Virus record (IMG/VR): IMGVR_UViG_3300020055_002073
Location: 1 to 28,867 of that record
Strand: one strand, 5' to 3'
DNA: 28,867 nucleotides
Source of the DNA: a virus
Shown here: piece after piece, positions 15,052-27,800 of the stretch
How positions within the stretch are numbered: position 1 is the stretch's first letter
Layout of the letters: the number at the start of each line of letters is the position of its first letter
The notes under the pieces: model-generated
Database searches by the model: none
What the model saw: the letters and a program-made list of their open reading frames with translations, nothing else
What the model was told of the DNA's origin: nothing
Program-made: the position numbers and the translations under genes

Positions 15052-16902
15052 ATGTTTTTACAAAATGAAGCGGGTGAAGGTAAGTCCTTAAATGGTGCTT
15101 TTGAGAATTTCAGGAAAAGTTTAAAGGGACTTGCAGATGAAATGTTGGCTTTTGATACTCAAGCAAAAAAGGTTGTGGGTGACACCTTCGGTCAAGGGGC
15201 TGAATTTGCTGATAAAATTAGACAAAGCCTTGGTCTTGCTGTTGCCAAAACTGCCGACTTAGGGTATACTACTGAACAATATGCGACTTTGTTAACTCAA
15301 ATCAGTAGTAGTCTTCAAACAAACGTCTTATATACTACAGAACAACTAACCAATATGATGCTATTTTCCGATGCTGCAGGTATAACGGCAGAAGAAACAG
15401 GGAAAATAGTTGCTGGATTTCAAAATATAGGTATAGGGGCAGAAGCAGCACTTAAGGACATGGAAGGAATGGCCAAGACGGCAAGAACTTATGGTGTCAA
15501 TGTTTCTCAATATATGGGTGTTATTAGTGAGAACCTTAAAATAATGAACCAATTTAAGTTTCAAAATGGAGTCGATGGATTGGCTAATATGGTTGCAAAG
15601 GCTCAAGCACTTAGGATTAATATTAATACGGTAACTACATTAGCCGAAAAGTTTTTGGACCCTGAAGGTGCAATTGATGCCGCTGCTAGTCTCCAAATGA
15701 TGGGTGGTCAACTCGCTCAACTGGGTGATGGATTTCAGTTGATGAATTTGGCTCAAAATGATATTGATGGTTTATTCGATAGTATTGTTGAAGCGACTGC
15801 GGCCTCTGCATCTTTCAACGAAGAGACGGGTAAATACGAACTTAGCGTTTTAGAAATGAGAAGGTTAAGGGCAACCGCAAAAGAACTTGGTGTTGATTAT
15901 GATGAATTGGCTAAAGGTGCTCTAAATTTTGCGGAAAGACAAGATAAGATTTCACAGTTAGACTTTTTAGGTTATAGTGATGAGGATAAAGAATTTTTAG
16001 CGTCTATAGGTCAATTAGATAAAGGAGGAGAATTAAAATTTGCTATTGATAGGGGTACTGATGAAGAAGGTAATCCAATTATAGAATTCAAAAACGCAGC
16101 AGATTTACAAAAGAATGAAATTGAAAAATTGAGGGTTGACTTTAATGAGCAATCTAAAGAAAATGCAAAGTCTAGCGATGATATTGCGAGAGAACAGAGA
16201 AATTTATTACAAGAAATCTATGACCAAGGTTTAATTATTAGAAAAATTACCACAGGACAAGCGGTGTCTGCCGAGGACGAGACTTTTGAAAACTTTTCAG
16301 ATGCGGTTGTAGAATTAGGAAAGACGTTCAAAAGTGTTACCGACACGGTAATGGATAATGACTTATTTGAAAAAGGAACCACATTATTAGTTAAAGGGAT
16401 GGATGAAGCTGCCAAAGCAATGACAGGAGGGGCCAATATATTTGAAGGTGCAATGGAGAAATTTAGTAACTGGGTGAGTGGTGTTGCAACCATTACTTTT
16501 GAGGGTGAGACTGAGCTCGGAGACGACTTAGTATCTTTACCTGGATATGGGAACAGGGTATTGTCAGGTCCTGAAGGTTCAATACATTTAAATGATAATG
16601 ACACCGTAATTGCCGGTACGGATTTAATGGGTGGTAATGAAGATAGAAACACCGAACAGATTATGGGTAATCTCCCAAAAGAATTTGCAAATGTTTTACA
16701 AAATAATTTAAGTAATGTAGAATCACCAAAAATATCATTCGAAGATTTACAAATTACCCACTCTGGTAGTATCAGGTTAGAGGGTGACGGTAGATTCTTA
16801 ACTTTGGACATGTTAGCCAATAACCCTCAGATGTTAGAAAACCTAACAAACATGATTAAACTGAGAATGTCTTCTCAAACTATGGGTTATAACAACGCGT
16901 AA
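15052..16902 (+). CDS. Tape measure protein
   Basis: A 616-residue, largely helical, Ala/Leu/Gln-rich protein that should set tail length. The N-terminal third contains helical phage tape measure patterns (LTQISSSLQTN, then GITAEETGKIVAGFQNIG). Residues 492-523 hold the SLPGYGNRVLSGPEGSIHLN segment followed by DTVIAGT, a motif common near the end of tape measure proteins. Its place after the chaperone pair and before the baseplate genes is the standard order. The length is close to T4 gp29 (590), so a tail near T4 size is expected. No transmembrane segment or lytic domain is evident. Confidence 0.8.
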   Translation: MFLQNEAGEGKSLNGAFENFRKSLKGLADEMLAFDTQAKKVVGDTFGQGAEFADKIRQSLGLAVAKTADLGYTTEQYATLLTQISSSLQTNVLYTTEQLTNMMLFSDAAGITAEETGKIVAGFQNIGIGAEAALKDMEGMAKTARTYGVNVSQYMGVISENLKIMNQFKFQNGVDGLANMVAKAQALRININTVTTLAEKFLDPEGAIDAAASLQMMGGQLAQLGDGFQLMNLAQNDIDGLFDSIVEATAASASFNEETGKYELSVLEMRRLRATAKELGVDYDELAKGALNFAERQDKISQLDFLGYSDEDKEFLASIGQLDKGGELKFAIDRGTDEEGNPIIEFKNAADLQKNEIEKLRVDFNEQSKENAKSSDDIAREQRNLLQEIYDQGLIIRKITTGQAVSAEDETFENFSDAVVELGKTFKSVTDTVMDNDLFEKGTTLLVKGMDEAAKAMTGGANIFEGAMEKFSNWVSGVATITFEGETELGDDLVSLPGYGNRVLSGPEGSIHLNDNDTVIAGTDLMGGNEDRNTEQIMGNLPKEFANVLQNNLSNVESPKISFEDLQITHSGSIRLEGDGRFLTLDMLANNPQMLENLTNMIKLRMSSQTMGYNNA

Positions 16903-16917
16903 AATATTTAACCCATC

Positions 16918-16926
16918 TATTTATAA
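16918..16926 (+). promoter_or_regulatory. Probable late promoter box for the 1528-residue baseplate gene
   Basis: TATTTATAAAGAAAA, with the box ending 14 bases before the ATG at 16941, the same spacing as before the tape measure gene. Confidence 0.6.
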
Positions 16927-16940
16927 AGAAAATATAATAG

Positions 16941-19900
16941 ATGCCAAGTCCACTATCATTTAATTCAACTGAAGATTTCAGAAAAAAGCTGTTGGTAAGA
17001 AACTTACCACCTTTTAATAGTGATGGTTTTTCTCCGACTACAAACCCAGGACAGTCAGAGTTAAAACTGACTGATTATTCTATTATTGATAGTGAAGAAG
17101 TAGAAACAATCGGTGACCAAGAAGAAGTAAGGTTATACATCAACAATCAATATGGTCCTCCTGGTGGATATGACGATAGATATGTGGTACAAGACGTTCA
17201 AAAGATAGTCAACCAAAGAGATACCTATTATAAATTTGTATCGTCTTTCTATAATCCTGCAAGTATACTTTTTAGTGAGAACCCACAAGGTAGTGATGGA
17301 ACAGTTTCACAAGATTCTGTGATGATGCAAATTGCTGCAAAATCACTTAAAAATGAAATGGAGTATAGGGTAGGTGAGGAAGTTAGACAAGAAACGTTAG
17401 GTAGATTAAATTTTGTTAGTGCTTTACAAGACCCATTCATTGCTGGAGATATCATCACAGGTAGACAAGAATTGATAGAACCTGATTGGACTATCTCTGT
17501 TCCGAACAATATTGTAGCTAAAGGATTAGACTACATCTCAAGGATTTCAGGTGTGTATGTTCCATATTCATGGATACCTGGTGACTATTTTAGTGCCGAA
17601 CCACGTAAGTTATTTGTAAATCAAGCTGTAAATAAAATTACAGGTCTATTCACGAAGAAAGACGATTACTTATTGAAGTTACCAACTGAGAAAACGGGAA
17701 TGCAAACATTCTTGGACAACACAGGGGGAGGACAAAAGTCTGCGTTGTTAAAGTCATTAGATTATAATAGATACGGACCAAGTTACAATAAGGGATTATT
17801 AAATAACCTCAAAGATGATATTGTAAGTTTTTTCACGGGAGACAAGTCGGTTCAAGGATATTACGTGGGTAGTAAAGAATCTGACCCTTCTTTAGCTGAT
17901 AGTCCATCGGGTTCATTACCTACAAATCAAGACGGTGTTCAGGTTATGGCACCTGTGTATGGTTACGGAACACTTGGTAATGAATATGAAGGTAATCAAA
18001 TATTCAAATTCGGTTTAAATACTGTTGAACCCGGTGACAACCCTAACCTACAGGGAGGTTTTACCTGGGCTTCAACCAAAACTCAATCAGGGGTAAATAC
18101 AGACCAATCTACATGGGCTGGTACATTATCTACTAACTATACCTTCACCCCTGGTTCTATATTAGACGACACACAAAAACTTATTGAATCGGCAGACGGT
18201 CCGTCACATGTTGGTACAGCAATAGACCAAGCGTCAAGAATCTTTAATGATGGAACAAGAGAAATTACAAAAGGTTCTAGGGTCAAAACGTATATAAATG
18301 AAAACGGTATTGAAGTAGGTAAAGAATACTGTAGAATTTTCACCAAAGACAATCCGTATTCACAGATGAATGATTTACAGAAAATGGGCGGAAATATCCG
18401 AGGATTCTCAGGTTCTGTAATGACTAACACATATAATTTGAACATAGCTCCTCAACAACAAGGTGGAGTCCCAACAAACTTTGGACAAAGAAACGGAGAG
18501 AATATTACCAAATATATGTTGTCTTTGGAAAATTTAGCATGGAGAACATCAAAATTACAACAGGATTTACCCGAATGTGAAAAAGGACCAGCGGGTGGTC
18601 GTATAATGTGGTTCCCACCTTATGATTTAAGAGTGGATGAAAACATTACCGCAAGATGGAATAGTAATGATTTCTTAGGTCGACCTGAACCAATATACAC
18701 ATATTCGAATACACAAAGAGTAGGTAGTTTGTCATTTAAAATTGTGGTTGACCACCCATCGGTATTGAATACGTTGGTGAAAAAACAATTAAAAAATGTT
18801 GATAACACTGAAGTTAATAAAATTGTTGATTCGTTTTTCTCGGGATGTAAAACATTGGACATCTATGAGTTATTAAGAAAATTTGGACAATTCACTTTCA
18901 ATGACGTATATGAAATTGTGACAAAAACCACAAACCCTGAGACTTTCAGAAAATACTATGAAGAAATTCCTGCAGAAAGACCCGAACAAGACAGTAAACC
19001 ACCTGAAATCGAAACTGTTAAACCAGATTTGGATACTGAGTTTACTGGGTTAAAGGTTTATTTTGATAACGATTATCCTGAAGGTTATTCTACAAACGCC
19101 ACTACATCGATATCGAAGTATGAAACATATCTTAGTGAATACTTGTCAAGAAAATCAACATATATTACCGAGGCAAGTAAGTATAGTGGGGAGACGGAAG
19201 TAGAAAGTTTTTTTGATGATGAGATAACAAACTCAATGGATAATGTAAATTCCTTGATAACCAAAGCGGTAAACGCGGCGAACAATAATTACACAATTAA
19301 CATTCATTTACAGGCATCTGCATCATCACCTAATAGTAGTGAATATAATAAAAACCTTTCTAAAAGACGTCTTGATTCATTAAAAAAACAAATACTTGAG
19401 GACCCTCAAGTGGTGAGTGTTAATTCTGGTAGTAAAGGTAAGATTACAGTCGTTAGTGAGGATGCACAAGGTGAAGACACGGGAAATTGTAGTGAAGAGT
19501 TTACTGGTACTTACGCTGAAGTAAAAAAGACATATTCAGTTCAAGCTATGTCGTGTCGTAGAGCATCGGTGTCAAAAATAGATATTATTGAACCTGAGCA
19601 AGTAGAGCAGCCTGAACCTACTGACGGCTCCATTGATGATAATGTTGTTACTGATGGACCAAATTTAGTTCCTAAAATTGAAAAAGGACAAGGAGCGCCA
19701 ATTAATACTCAAGAACTTCAAATTAGACAGGATGTAACTAAAAGGCTACTAAGAAGAATGTTAACCGAGTGTGATTATTTTGAACAATTATCGGACGACA
19801 CTTCATTTTTATATCAAGAAATGAGTGAAAAAATTAAATATTTTAATCCTACCTTTCACTCTATCACACCTGAAGGTTTGAACTCAAGACTTACTTTCCT

Positions 19901-21527
19901 ACAACAGTGTTTAAGACCAGGAGATACAATACCAACGATAGGACCCGATGGAAAACCATTACAAAACGATGCTTTGAATACATCATTTGGAACACCACCT
20001 ATTTGTATTTTGAGGGTTGGTGATTTTTGGCATACTAAAATAGCTATAAATCAAATGAGTATTAGATACGAACCATTACAATTGGATTTAAATCCCGAAG
20101 GTATAGGTGTTCAACCTATGTTGGCGGATGTAAGTCTTTCTTTTTACTTTATTGGTGGACATGGACTCAAACAACCTATCGAAAAACTACAAAACGCATT
20201 ATCATTTAATTATTACGCAAATACAGAAATGTATGATGAAAGAGCCGATTTCACTGAAGATAGAAGTGAAATAGATGCTGAGTTTGCGTCAAACCTTCAA
20301 TTTGACACACCGTTTGGTATTAATAATATTGGGGATGAAAACAGTAGAAACGGAGCGAATCCGATTGGTGAAATCACCGCACAAAATATTGATATTAGCA
20401 CCGCTAGTACTGTTTCTATTTCAGGTGATATTACATATAAAAATGTTATGGACGACTTATTAGATAAGTCACAAGCATATAAAGAAACATTGGTTGCGAG
20501 TTTAGAAACAGTAACAAATTACTATGGGGAGATAGGTTTAAGATTATTTACCAAAAATAGAAAATATACAGGTGGAACAATTACCATTGATACTACACCA
20601 ACAGAATTAGATGTAAATCTATTTGGTAAACCTGCAGAGATTGATGATAAGTTAAACAGTCAATTCACAAAGGCTTTGACAGATGTAGATAATGGAACCT
20701 TTCCACTTATTCCGAACAATACCTCACAATTCAAGAATAAAGACTTGAAAAAATACAAAACTAAGATTAAAGAAATTATAGAATCACAGAAAAATAATTA
20801 TAGTGTGAATATGGCCACTGAGATACAAACGATAAGTAACGCACAATTGGAACTTATTGAAGTCTTAGATAAAATAAATGTGGTTCAAACAGAAATTGAT
20901 GGTGTTATAAATGATAAAGGAACTCCTATTGTATATGTTCTTACCTCAACTACGGAAACATTTACTGATGATTTTACAAACACATTAGAAGAAATACAGT
21001 ATGATTATAATAAAAATGGGGAAGCATTGAATGGATTTAATATTGTATTAGATGTTAATGATATAGTCACAACAAACCCTACATATCTATATGATGAAAA
21101 TCTAACAACACGCATTTTGACAAATGTTATATCTACAGAACAAGATAAAAGAATGTATCTTTTATTCTTCGATAGAATATTAAATGATAAACAAACACTT
21201 ATCGAAGAATTGTCAACGTTTGTAGATACAAACAATTTTACTAACGCTGATAAATGGAAAGATACAATATCAAAATTGATAACCACTCAGGAAACAAAAT
21301 TTCAAGTAGCAAGAACTAATATTAAAACTTTATTTGAATCATATAACAATAGTTCAGACCAAGACGAAGAAAATGTGGGGGCATATACTAGAGGAAAGAT
21401 AAGGAAATTTACATTTGCTGATGACCCTAACGCCACTGACGCACAGAAAAAACAAATTACACAACTTTATAGTGGAAATAATGAAGGTAAACCTGATAAA
21501 TGGAACGGTAAAGTTAGATTACAATAA
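16941..21527 (+). CDS. Giant baseplate protein with an embedded OmpA-like segment
   Basis: A 1528-residue protein. Residues 554-610 (RIMWFPPYDL...FLGRPEPIYTYSNTQR...VDHPSVLN) and 1019-1103 (VGDFWHTKIAINQMSIRY...LNPEGIGVQPMLADVSLSF...NALSFNYYANTEMYDERAD) look like beta-rich tube/baseplate modules of contractile tails; I cannot tie them to one T4 gene. Residues about 785-815 hold an OmpA/MotB-like signature, INIHLQASASSPNSSEYN then LSKRR, matching the E. coli OmpA segment containing YNQGLSERR. The Arg at 810 corresponds to peptidoglycan-binding R286, while Asp271 is replaced by Ser795. The C-terminal 350 residues are helical and Asn/Lys/Thr-rich. The stop overlaps the next start (TAATG). Confidence 0.7.
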   Translation: MPSPLSFNSTEDFRKKLLVRNLPPFNSDGFSPTTNPGQSELKLTDYSIIDSEEVETIGDQEEVRLYINNQYGPPGGYDDRYVVQDVQKIVNQRDTYYKFVSSFYNPASILFSENPQGSDGTVSQDSVMMQIAAKSLKNEMEYRVGEEVRQETLGRLNFVSALQDPFIAGDIITGRQELIEPDWTISVPNNIVAKGLDYISRISGVYVPYSWIPGDYFSAEPRKLFVNQAVNKITGLFTKKDDYLLKLPTEKTGMQTFLDNTGGGQKSALLKSLDYNRYGPSYNKGLLNNLKDDIVSFFTGDKSVQGYYVGSKESDPSLADSPSGSLPTNQDGVQVMAPVYGYGTLGNEYEGNQIFKFGLNTVEPGDNPNLQGGFTWASTKTQSGVNTDQSTWAGTLSTNYTFTPGSILDDTQKLIESADGPSHVGTAIDQASRIFNDGTREITKGSRVKTYINENGIEVGKEYCRIFTKDNPYSQMNDLQKMGGNIRGFSGSVMTNTYNLNIAPQQQGGVPTNFGQRNGENITKYMLSLENLAWRTSKLQQDLPECEKGPAGGRIMWFPPYDLRVDENITARWNSNDFLGRPEPIYTYSNTQRVGSLSFKIVVDHPSVLNTLVKKQLKNVDNTEVNKIVDSFFSGCKTLDIYELLRKFGQFTFNDVYEIVTKTTNPETFRKYYEEIPAERPEQDSKPPEIETVKPDLDTEFTGLKVYFDNDYPEGYSTNATTSISKYETYLSEYLSRKSTYITEASKYSGETEVESFFDDEITNSMDNVNSLITKAVNAANNNYTINIHLQASASSPNSSEYNKNLSKRRLDSLKKQILEDPQVVSVNSGSKGKITVVSEDAQGEDTGNCSEEFTGTYAEVKKTYSVQAMSCRRASVSKIDIIEPEQVEQPEPTDGSIDDNVVTDGPNLVPKIEKGQGAPINTQELQIRQDVTKRLLRRMLTECDYFEQLSDDTSFLYQEMSEKIKYFNPTFHSITPEGLNSRLTFLQQCLRPGDTIPTIGPDGKPLQNDALNTSFGTPPICILRVGDFWHTKIAINQMSIRYEPLQLDLNPEGIGVQPMLADVSLSFYFIGGHGLKQPIEKLQNALSFNYYANTEMYDERADFTEDRSEIDAEFASNLQFDTPFGINNIGDENSRNGANPIGEITAQNIDISTASTVSISGDITYKNVMDDLLDKSQAYKETLVASLETVTNYYGEIGLRLFTKNRKYTGGTITIDTTPTELDVNLFGKPAEIDDKLNSQFTKALTDVDNGTFPLIPNNTSQFKNKDLKKYKTKIKEIIESQKNNYSVNMATEIQTISNAQLELIEVLDKINVVQTEIDGVINDKGTPIVYVLTSTTETFTDDFTNTLEEIQYDYNKNGEALNGFNIVLDVNDIVTTNPTYLYDENLTTRILTNVISTEQDKRMYLLFFDRILNDKQTLIEELSTFVDTNNFTNADKWKDTISKLITTQETKFQVARTNIKTLFESYNNSSDQDEENVGAYTRGKIRKFTFADDPNATDAQKKQITQLYSGNNEGKPDKWNGKVRLQ

Positions 21528-21844
21528 TGCAGTATTACGATAGATATCAGAATTTCTTATTGAATGGACAACAAACTATTGTTCCAAATGTCAAATTGCC
21601 TTCAAAAACGACAGATAAGAGGTATGTTTATAGGGCAGGAATGAGTAGATTGGACAAGATTAGTTTCGAATTTTATAACACACCATATTTTGGTTGGTTA
21701 ATTCAGATGGCTAATCCACAATATGGCTCACTTGAAAAGGATATTCCTGATGGGACTGTATTGATGATTCCTTTCCCATTGACACAATCCTTACAAGATT
21801 ATAAAAATGCTTTAGATACACACTTCTATTACTATGGCCGTTAA
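21527..21844 (+). CDS. Baseplate wedge protein with LysM-like fold (gp53 / gpX-like)
   Basis: A 105-residue protein. The core YRAGMSRLDKISFEFYNTPY, then GWLIQMANPQY and PDGTVLMIPFP, follows the LysM plan: D.L..IA..YY, W..I...N, then G..L.IP. This is seen in T4 gp53 and P2 gpX, which tie the baseplate to the tube. T4 gp53 is longer (about 196 residues), so this is the LysM core with short ends. It overlaps the preceding gene by one base and the following gene by 11 bases, indicating tight coupling of three baseplate proteins. Confidence 0.75.
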   Translation: MQYYDRYQNFLLNGQQTIVPNVKLPSKTTDKRYVYRAGMSRLDKISFEFYNTPYFGWLIQMANPQYGSLEKDIPDGTVLMIPFPLTQSLQDYKNALDTHFYYYGR

Positions 21845-24800
21845 TAAAAATACAAGAAAATTTTATGGTGGGGAAAAGATTGCGTTTGAGCAAGAAGATA
21901 ATATTGTAGTAGTCGACCCCAACAAAATTATCAATTCTGATGGACAATTAGAGGAAAGACTAGTTGAACACGAGAATTTGATTATGTATGCCAATTTGGA
22001 AGCAAATATCATTCCGAGAACAAAACTTGCTTTAGGTGTAAATACTGACCAAATGGCGTCAACACTTACCATTGCAACATTTGGAGAAACAGAAGATGGG
22101 AAAATTAATTTTCTTAAACCTCAGGGTAAAGACTATTTGGACGCAACATATACTGACCAATTATCTGGTCAAAACGCATTAGAGGGTAATGGAATAAATC
22201 AAACACAAATTACTGAGGACAATAGAAGAACCGTTAGAAACACACAAGATACTCAATTATTAGGTATTACAAATATATCAATTAGAAACAACGCATCATT
22301 TATCCCTCAAGTTGATATTGATATGGTAGATGTTCAAGGAAGAACATTATTTGAATTGGGTGAAAATTCACCTTACTCAGCATTCTTCCAATTACCATAT
22401 CCATTATTTTACCTAACCGTTAAGGGTTATTATGGTAAGGCGGTCAAGTATGAACTTATGATGAAAAGTTTTAACGCTAGGTTTGACCCATCGGACGGAA
22501 ACTATAAAGTGTCAATTTCATTCATAGGTAGAACAGCGGCTTTATTATCTGATTTATCTCTTGGTGCGTTATATGCTTTACCTCATATGTATGAAAAAAA
22601 TGTATTGGTAAATGAAAATTCAAATGGTACTGATTTGAGTCCTGATTTAGCGTTGACCGTAAATAATTTCATAACTAATCAAATACAAAACGGTGTGGAG
22701 ACAACACCCGTAAAACCTGTCGTTAAAACTAGAGGTGAAGAGATTATAAATAATGTTTATCAAACTTATGTTAGTAAAGGATTAATAGATGAAGACCTCC
22801 CGAGGTTAAGTTTATCACAGTTAGAACTAAGGTTACAAAACCTCGAGGAGTTTGTTAAACAACAATTTACCAAAGAAGACTTGTCAGTCCTCAATGATAT
22901 TGAAAATTATAAGTCAAAAATATCTGAGTATAGACAAGATATCACTCTGTTAAGACTTAAGAATAGTTGGGCGGGTAAAAACTTAGATGCAGGAAAAAAA
23001 TATATTGATTTAGAAGGTAATGTTTATTATTTATCCAAAAAATCTTTAGAAGGTGACTTACAAAACCAAAAAGATACACAGGCGTCTTTGATTGCAAAAA
23101 TCAATAAATACAATAAAGAACTTACTGATAACGCAACTTTTGGAAATGACGGAGATTATACAATATTAGGTAAAACTAAATCTTCAACAATTCCTGTTGA
23201 TATTTCTTCAAATGATATTATTACAACCCTTGATTTTGAAGATGTTGATATGTTGGAGACATATATCGTTCAAACAAATTCTACTCCTAATGAAGCTGAG
23301 TTAGCTGCTTTTTCGGCTAAAACTTATACCAATTTTGAGTTAATTAAGAAATACTATAATAAGGATTTAACGCCCGATGACGATTTAAGTAATGTCTTCT
23401 ACACTTTTGGTGAAATTTCTCACAGTAGTAAATTTAAAGTTGGTGGATTTTTTAATAAAATTAATCTTATTGAAAAACAATTTACAGATAAGGCAGAAAT
23501 CATCAAAAAAGAACTATCTGAGGCTTTAGCTATAAAAATTGAAAGCCCTGATGGTGGTTTAGGTTTTAGACCTACAATTAGGAATGTTATGGCAATGTTG
23601 ATTGCTAATGTTGATGGTTTTTATAGGTTGATGGATGAAGTACATAGAGAGGCGTGGAATCTGAAAGATGACCCTGTTAGAAAAAGTGTAATTATCTCCC
23701 CCGAAACCACAAATGGTGTGGATTCCAAAGACTCTATTTTGGGTTCTCAAGGAGATGAAAACTTCATATACCCATGGCCACAATACTTTGAAAGAGAAGT
23801 CGACGGTAAAAACGTCAGAGACGTGATTAAATATTTGGGTGACCCGAGTTGTGAAGGGAGAACAAGGGCATATCTTTATGATAAATGGCCTGAAGTAGAA
23901 TTTACTGAAGAATTTATAAGGGCAGACCTACAAAGAAGAGAAGAACAAAAAACTCTAAATTATAAAAATAGTAAACAGACAATTGACGCAATATCAGTTA
24001 ATGCTGTTGAGTACCCATATAGAAATGAACCATATACAAACTTGTCACAAGTTAGTTTTTTTTATGAGTTGTGGGAAAGAACTTTTTTGGCTTCAAACTA
24101 TACTAAGTTATTTAGACTACCAAAATCTTTACTGAATATGGCTCAAGTTGTTGGTGAGTTTGAGGCTACCACAATAATCGAAGCGATTAAGAGAGACACA
24201 TTTTTAAGTAAGAAATTAAAAAACTATGGTTTAAACGCTGCTAATTTTGAATCGGTACTGAGAAGTGTGTCTAATGAGGGTAATGGTCCGAGTTGGGGTA
24301 AATACATTTCTGATGTTTTCGTTACACCATACATCCAAGAATATGAAAATAATTTTCAAAAGATTTATTCATTAGAAACTTACTATGCTGATTCTCCTAA
24401 AGCAACAATAGCTGTAGAGGCACAAGAAAAACTTAGAGAATATTTAATTAGCACAGACAATAATCGACTTACTTTTACTGATGTTTATCCATTAACCGAC
24501 ATAACATGGTTGAAGGCAAATATTCAAGATGGTGCAACTATTGGTTCTGCGAATTTAGCAAATCAAACTACAAAAACCTTTTTCTTTTTAGATTATAAAA
24601 AGGCTTTAGCGTCTTTTGACCCACAAACGGTAGATAGTGGTGATTATTCATACACACCATCTATGTTAACTACTTGGTATAATTATGATTCACCACCAAT
24701 AGAATTACCAAGTAAGCTGAATATTAAACAAAGATACACCGATAAAGTTAGTAAATACGAATACTTTGTTACTGAGGGTGTTGTTGACTATACAGGTAAC

Positions 24801-27800
24801 TATTCTGGTTATGTGGATAACCCAGTACAAACAACTTCATTATTAAACACACCATACTTTATTAATGCGATTGATGATGCGGTTACTAAAAGGAAGAATG
24901 GAACTGAAAATCCTAATGTCGGATTAGGATATTTGTTTGTTAATTCATTACCACTACAAACTTTAAGAGAAAAAATGAATAGAGGTAAAATCGACGAACC
25001 ATTTGGTGACTATAATTTTGCAGTCTATAATAAATTTGCCGCTTTACATAAATTACCATATGCATGGGTCGTTAAATACGGTTCTATTTGGCATAGGTAT
25101 AAAAAATATGTTCAACAACAGGTAGACATATTGGATGATATATGGAAACCAATTAATGAAAATACATTATTCGACCCTGTAACGTCACAGAAAACAACCA
25201 CATATAAAATTCCTGCGGGTACTGGATATACAACTGTTTCGTTGGATGATAGTAACGTAAATACTTTTGGTAATATAACACAAAGAGTTAATGTTGGGTT
25301 TTACCCTAAACTTGTCAATGATATAAATTATCTATTTTCATATCAGGAATTTATTACTGGATATACTCAATCAGATTTTACAAATTATAGTGAAGGTAAT
25401 ACTCAATTGGGTGGTAAGGGTTTGAAAATTTATTCAAATAGTAATGCAAATATTAATTATATACCTGGTAATGTTGATGGTGACCCAACTAAGAGTCTTT
25501 CTATTGTAAACAACTACGTTTTCTATGATTCACCCGATTTACATAGTGATGAATCTGTTGCAAAAGTGATATGTTATCCATCGGCTGGTGGTGATGACTT
25601 TAATCAACATAGATATGAAGTTACTGATGCTGCCAACAATGTTAAAAATCCTTTGAGACAAACTTTATATGATGGTTCTGTAAAATCATTGTGGGGGGTA
25701 TCACATTACGGGTATTTTGATGATTCTGCGGTGGTCAAACCGGACTATTATGAATATATTAAATCTATCGATACGAATAATGACAATCAAAATAGTTTTG
25801 ATTTATTATACTCGTTTGAATATTCTAGAATTGAAGAAATTTTTGCGGTATTTAATGAAGATGTTTTAAACATTTTTGAAACTGAGTTCTTAAAATTTTG
25901 TAAAGACCCTAATAGGGATTTGGTTAATAGTGAATATCCACACCTATTAGACACACTTAAACCCTTATTCTTTGTTGACAGACCCGCACTAACAGGTGTC
26001 GGAGAAGTCGATGGTAAATTAATTGCTGAAAAACAAAAATATGGTTTTAAAAAAGGTATTCGAAGACTATTGGATAGTAAGGTAATTTACAAACAAGGTA
26101 ATCCGACTTACTACGATAGAAGAGTATGGAATTCATTTAGTAGTGATGATTCTTATCATCCAAATCAAAAAATTAATTTTGGTAATTACGTAGTTAATTC
26201 TTTGCCGACCGCGGGTGGTTCTATTACTTTAGCTCAAAGTCAGGCTAATTACCCTGAGGCGTGGGAAGCATTGAACCTATCTGTTGGTAGATATTTTGCG
26301 GATGGGTATGTTTACACAAATAGTGGGTCAGTTATTACGGATTTCTTTGTTGATATGAACGTTGAATTTACAGAGACTAATGTAAGACTGCTTAGTCATA
26401 TTATTAAAATGTACGCTACTCAAAAATTCAAAAATCCATCAATGACAAAGGCTAATTTTGATACTATGTTCAATGATTACCTGTCATTACTTAATACGTC
26501 ACAACAGGATATTCAAAATATTTTATTTAGAAAATTAAACCAAGACTTACCAAATATCACAGAAGAAAATGATAAGATTGAATCCTCAATGAAGGGTGAT
26601 GTGGTAAAATTAGAGTTATATGAATTTTTCAAGACACTGAATGATAAATGGATTGCGGGTGGAGATTTTCAAGAAAGAACAATTTTTGAAGATTTCTTAT
26701 TTTTGGATAGAGCCAACAGGAATATTGGTGACAAATTAATAGTGAACGTTGATGGATTAAGAAGATTTTTAAATGCGAGAAATAGTAAAAATTCTGTTTA
26801 TACTTTAATAGGTCACCTGATTACAAATAATAACATGTTATTCATGGCATTACCTAGTTATACAAATTTCTATGGTATAGCAGAACCATCACCAGGTGCC
26901 ACACCTAAAGAGGGGATAGAAGACTCCGCTTCGAGCGTATTTGGAACATTTGCTGAGGTAGATTATTTAGATAACCGACCTAAATTCCTTTGTTTGTTTA
27001 CGGATAGAGTTTCAGAACATTTGAACTTAGAAAATAATATTGATTATCGTTATGGTAATGATGGTGTAGAATTCTTTAAAGACCCCGCACTTAGAGAAGA
27101 ACAATCAGATAAAGATGATTATGCTCTTTCAAATAAAGTTGTTGCCTTTAATGTAGATTTTGGTGTTAGGAATCAAGGAATTTTCCAGTCCGTGAGTTTG
27201 GACCAGTCACAATTCAAAGACACTTCTGAATCTTTCTTAATAACCACCGAGATTGCAAACCAAGCCAAAGGTTCTAAAACTTTCCAACAATCGACTTCAT
27301 TGTATAACATATATAAAAATAGAAGTTATAATTGCCAAGTCGTATCAATGGGTAATGTCATGATACAACCTACGATGTATTTTAACTTGAGATATGTTCC
27401 TATGTTTACAGGTCCATACTGGATTTTAGATGTGAACCATAGTATCACTCCAGGTAATTTTACAACAACATTTAGTGGAGTTAGAATGTCTAAATACTCA
27501 TTCCCTGATGTTAAAGATTTAGTAATGAGTGTCAATTTAGACATATTACAACAACTTAATGATACCTATAACAGTGAAGAAAAAGCGGCGGAAAGTAACC
27601 AAAATGCTGACGGAGCAACAGAGGATGCAACACCATCTAGTACTGGTGTAAGTGGAGAGGTTGAAGAAGTTAATCAAACCTTCTGTTCGCCGATTGCCGA
27701 ATATGAAACATTACCATATGTTACCCTTAGAGATGAAACGTTACCGTATTCTGAAATAAAAACTTATGTTGATGATATAACACTATCCAATGAAAATATT

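Noticed and set aside
16218-16820. A 200-codon minus-strand open frame inside the tape measure gene
   Set aside because: It lies entirely within a well-supported gene, has shadow-frame composition (Ser/Pro/Leu/Val-rich) and no start context.
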